Of a DNA stretch of 64,000 nucleotides, positions 63,804-64,000 are shown piece by piece. A program made the translations under genes and the position numbers. Under the pieces are notes generated by a model. That model was not told the origin of the DNA, made no database searches, and saw nothing but the letters and a program-made list of their open reading frames with translations. This DNA comes from Blepharisma stoltei (Eukaryota > Ciliophora > Heterotrichea > Heterotrichida > Blepharismidae): the NCBI GenBank assembly GCA_914767885.1, contig CAJZBQ010000046.1, forward strand, positions 558,001 through 622,000, given 5' to 3'. The stretch's first letter is position 1. Every line of letters starts with the position of its first letter.

Positions 63804-64000
63804 ATGGAAACCAAAAGTTTTAGATGGCTGCTTGAAGTTTTATTACACGATCATGTAACAATACCTGTATTAGACACATTTTTAGTCAACAAATCCCAAG
63901 TATCATCATGAATTACAACAGATAGTAAAGGCAAACTAAGCAAAAAATTGATGGATGAAGCAACTTACACACTAGGGACAATTGATCTGATAAGCTCGGA
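63804..64000 (+). CDS. 5' end of an unknown gene (runs off the window)
   Basis: ATG 63804 opens a frame reaching the window end, reading TGA at 63909 as Trp: Met-Glu-Thr-Lys-Ser-Phe-Arg-Trp-Leu-Leu-Glu-Val and onward. It is helical and charged. Too short to identify. Confidence 0.6.

Noticed and set aside
1-64000. Widespread pseudogenes because frames stop at TGA
   Set aside because: TGA falls at conserved Trp positions and the frames continue with family motifs, so it is a sense codon.
1-64000. Autonomous transposase or reverse transcriptase genes
   Set aside because: No DDE, integrase or reverse transcriptase motif was recognised in any frame; all elements here look non-autonomous.

Overview
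The window reads as germline (micronuclear) DNA of a heterotrich ciliate, most likely Blepharisma. Three lines of sequence evidence agree. (1) TGA sits at conserved Trp positions in many genes (RING-H2 finger, Kelch repeats, ABCG transporter, kinase glycine loop), while TAA and TAG end proteins; TGA = Trp with TAA/TAG stops is the known Blepharisma code. (2) Introns are tiny: four of 15 nt starting GTATT or GTATTT, plus three more of 15-17 nt that restore frame. (3) About 25 coding interruptions of 80-1600 bp lack splice signals; nearly all are removed in frame by joining two TA dinucleotides, as expected of internal eliminated sequences (IESs).

Layout. 1-9005: two tandem membrane PAS-type paralogues with a decayed relic between them. 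9287-16952: RING/B-box protein, small membrane protein, unknown disordered protein, eIF3B, Cys-rich surface protein. 17143-21290: ABCG transporter carrying five IESs. 21575-29933: small unknown proteins, an SDR enzyme and SF-assemblin. 29987-33114: RING-H2 and SPIN90-like proteins, each split by a MITE. 33600-41417: small protein, AGC kinase, RING/B-box protein, Kelch-BTB protein. 41633-48714: UBC13-like E2 and a long coiled-coil protein. 49415-57512: TauE-like transporter, EF-hand-like protein, Rab GTPase, small proteins, cyclophilin, RING-CHY protein. 58367-64000: PX-PH phospholipase D, FLYWCH-like protein and the start of another gene.

The IESs are of three kinds. The first is a MITE of roughly 260-400 bp with C-rich ends and GTGAGYGAAC terminal repeats, which I take to be the BogoMITE described from Blepharisma stoltei (seven copies plus one relic). 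The second is GC-rich SINE-like retroelements that often begin TAAAATGG, end in TAATCT/TAATCC repeats, are flanked by 9-17 bp target duplications, and are sometimes nested. The third is short non-repetitive IESs of about 80-145 bp. A second, 115-bp MITE family and a 218-bp branched foldback also occur.

The most notable points are that retroelement target duplications inside genes almost always contain the TA at which precise excision must occur; that one retroelement in phospholipase D breaks this rule; that two MITEs are bounded by TGA rather than TTA; and that distinct SINE-like families share a core of about 34 bp. All joins were deduced by hand from reading frame and family similarity; no somatic sequence was available.
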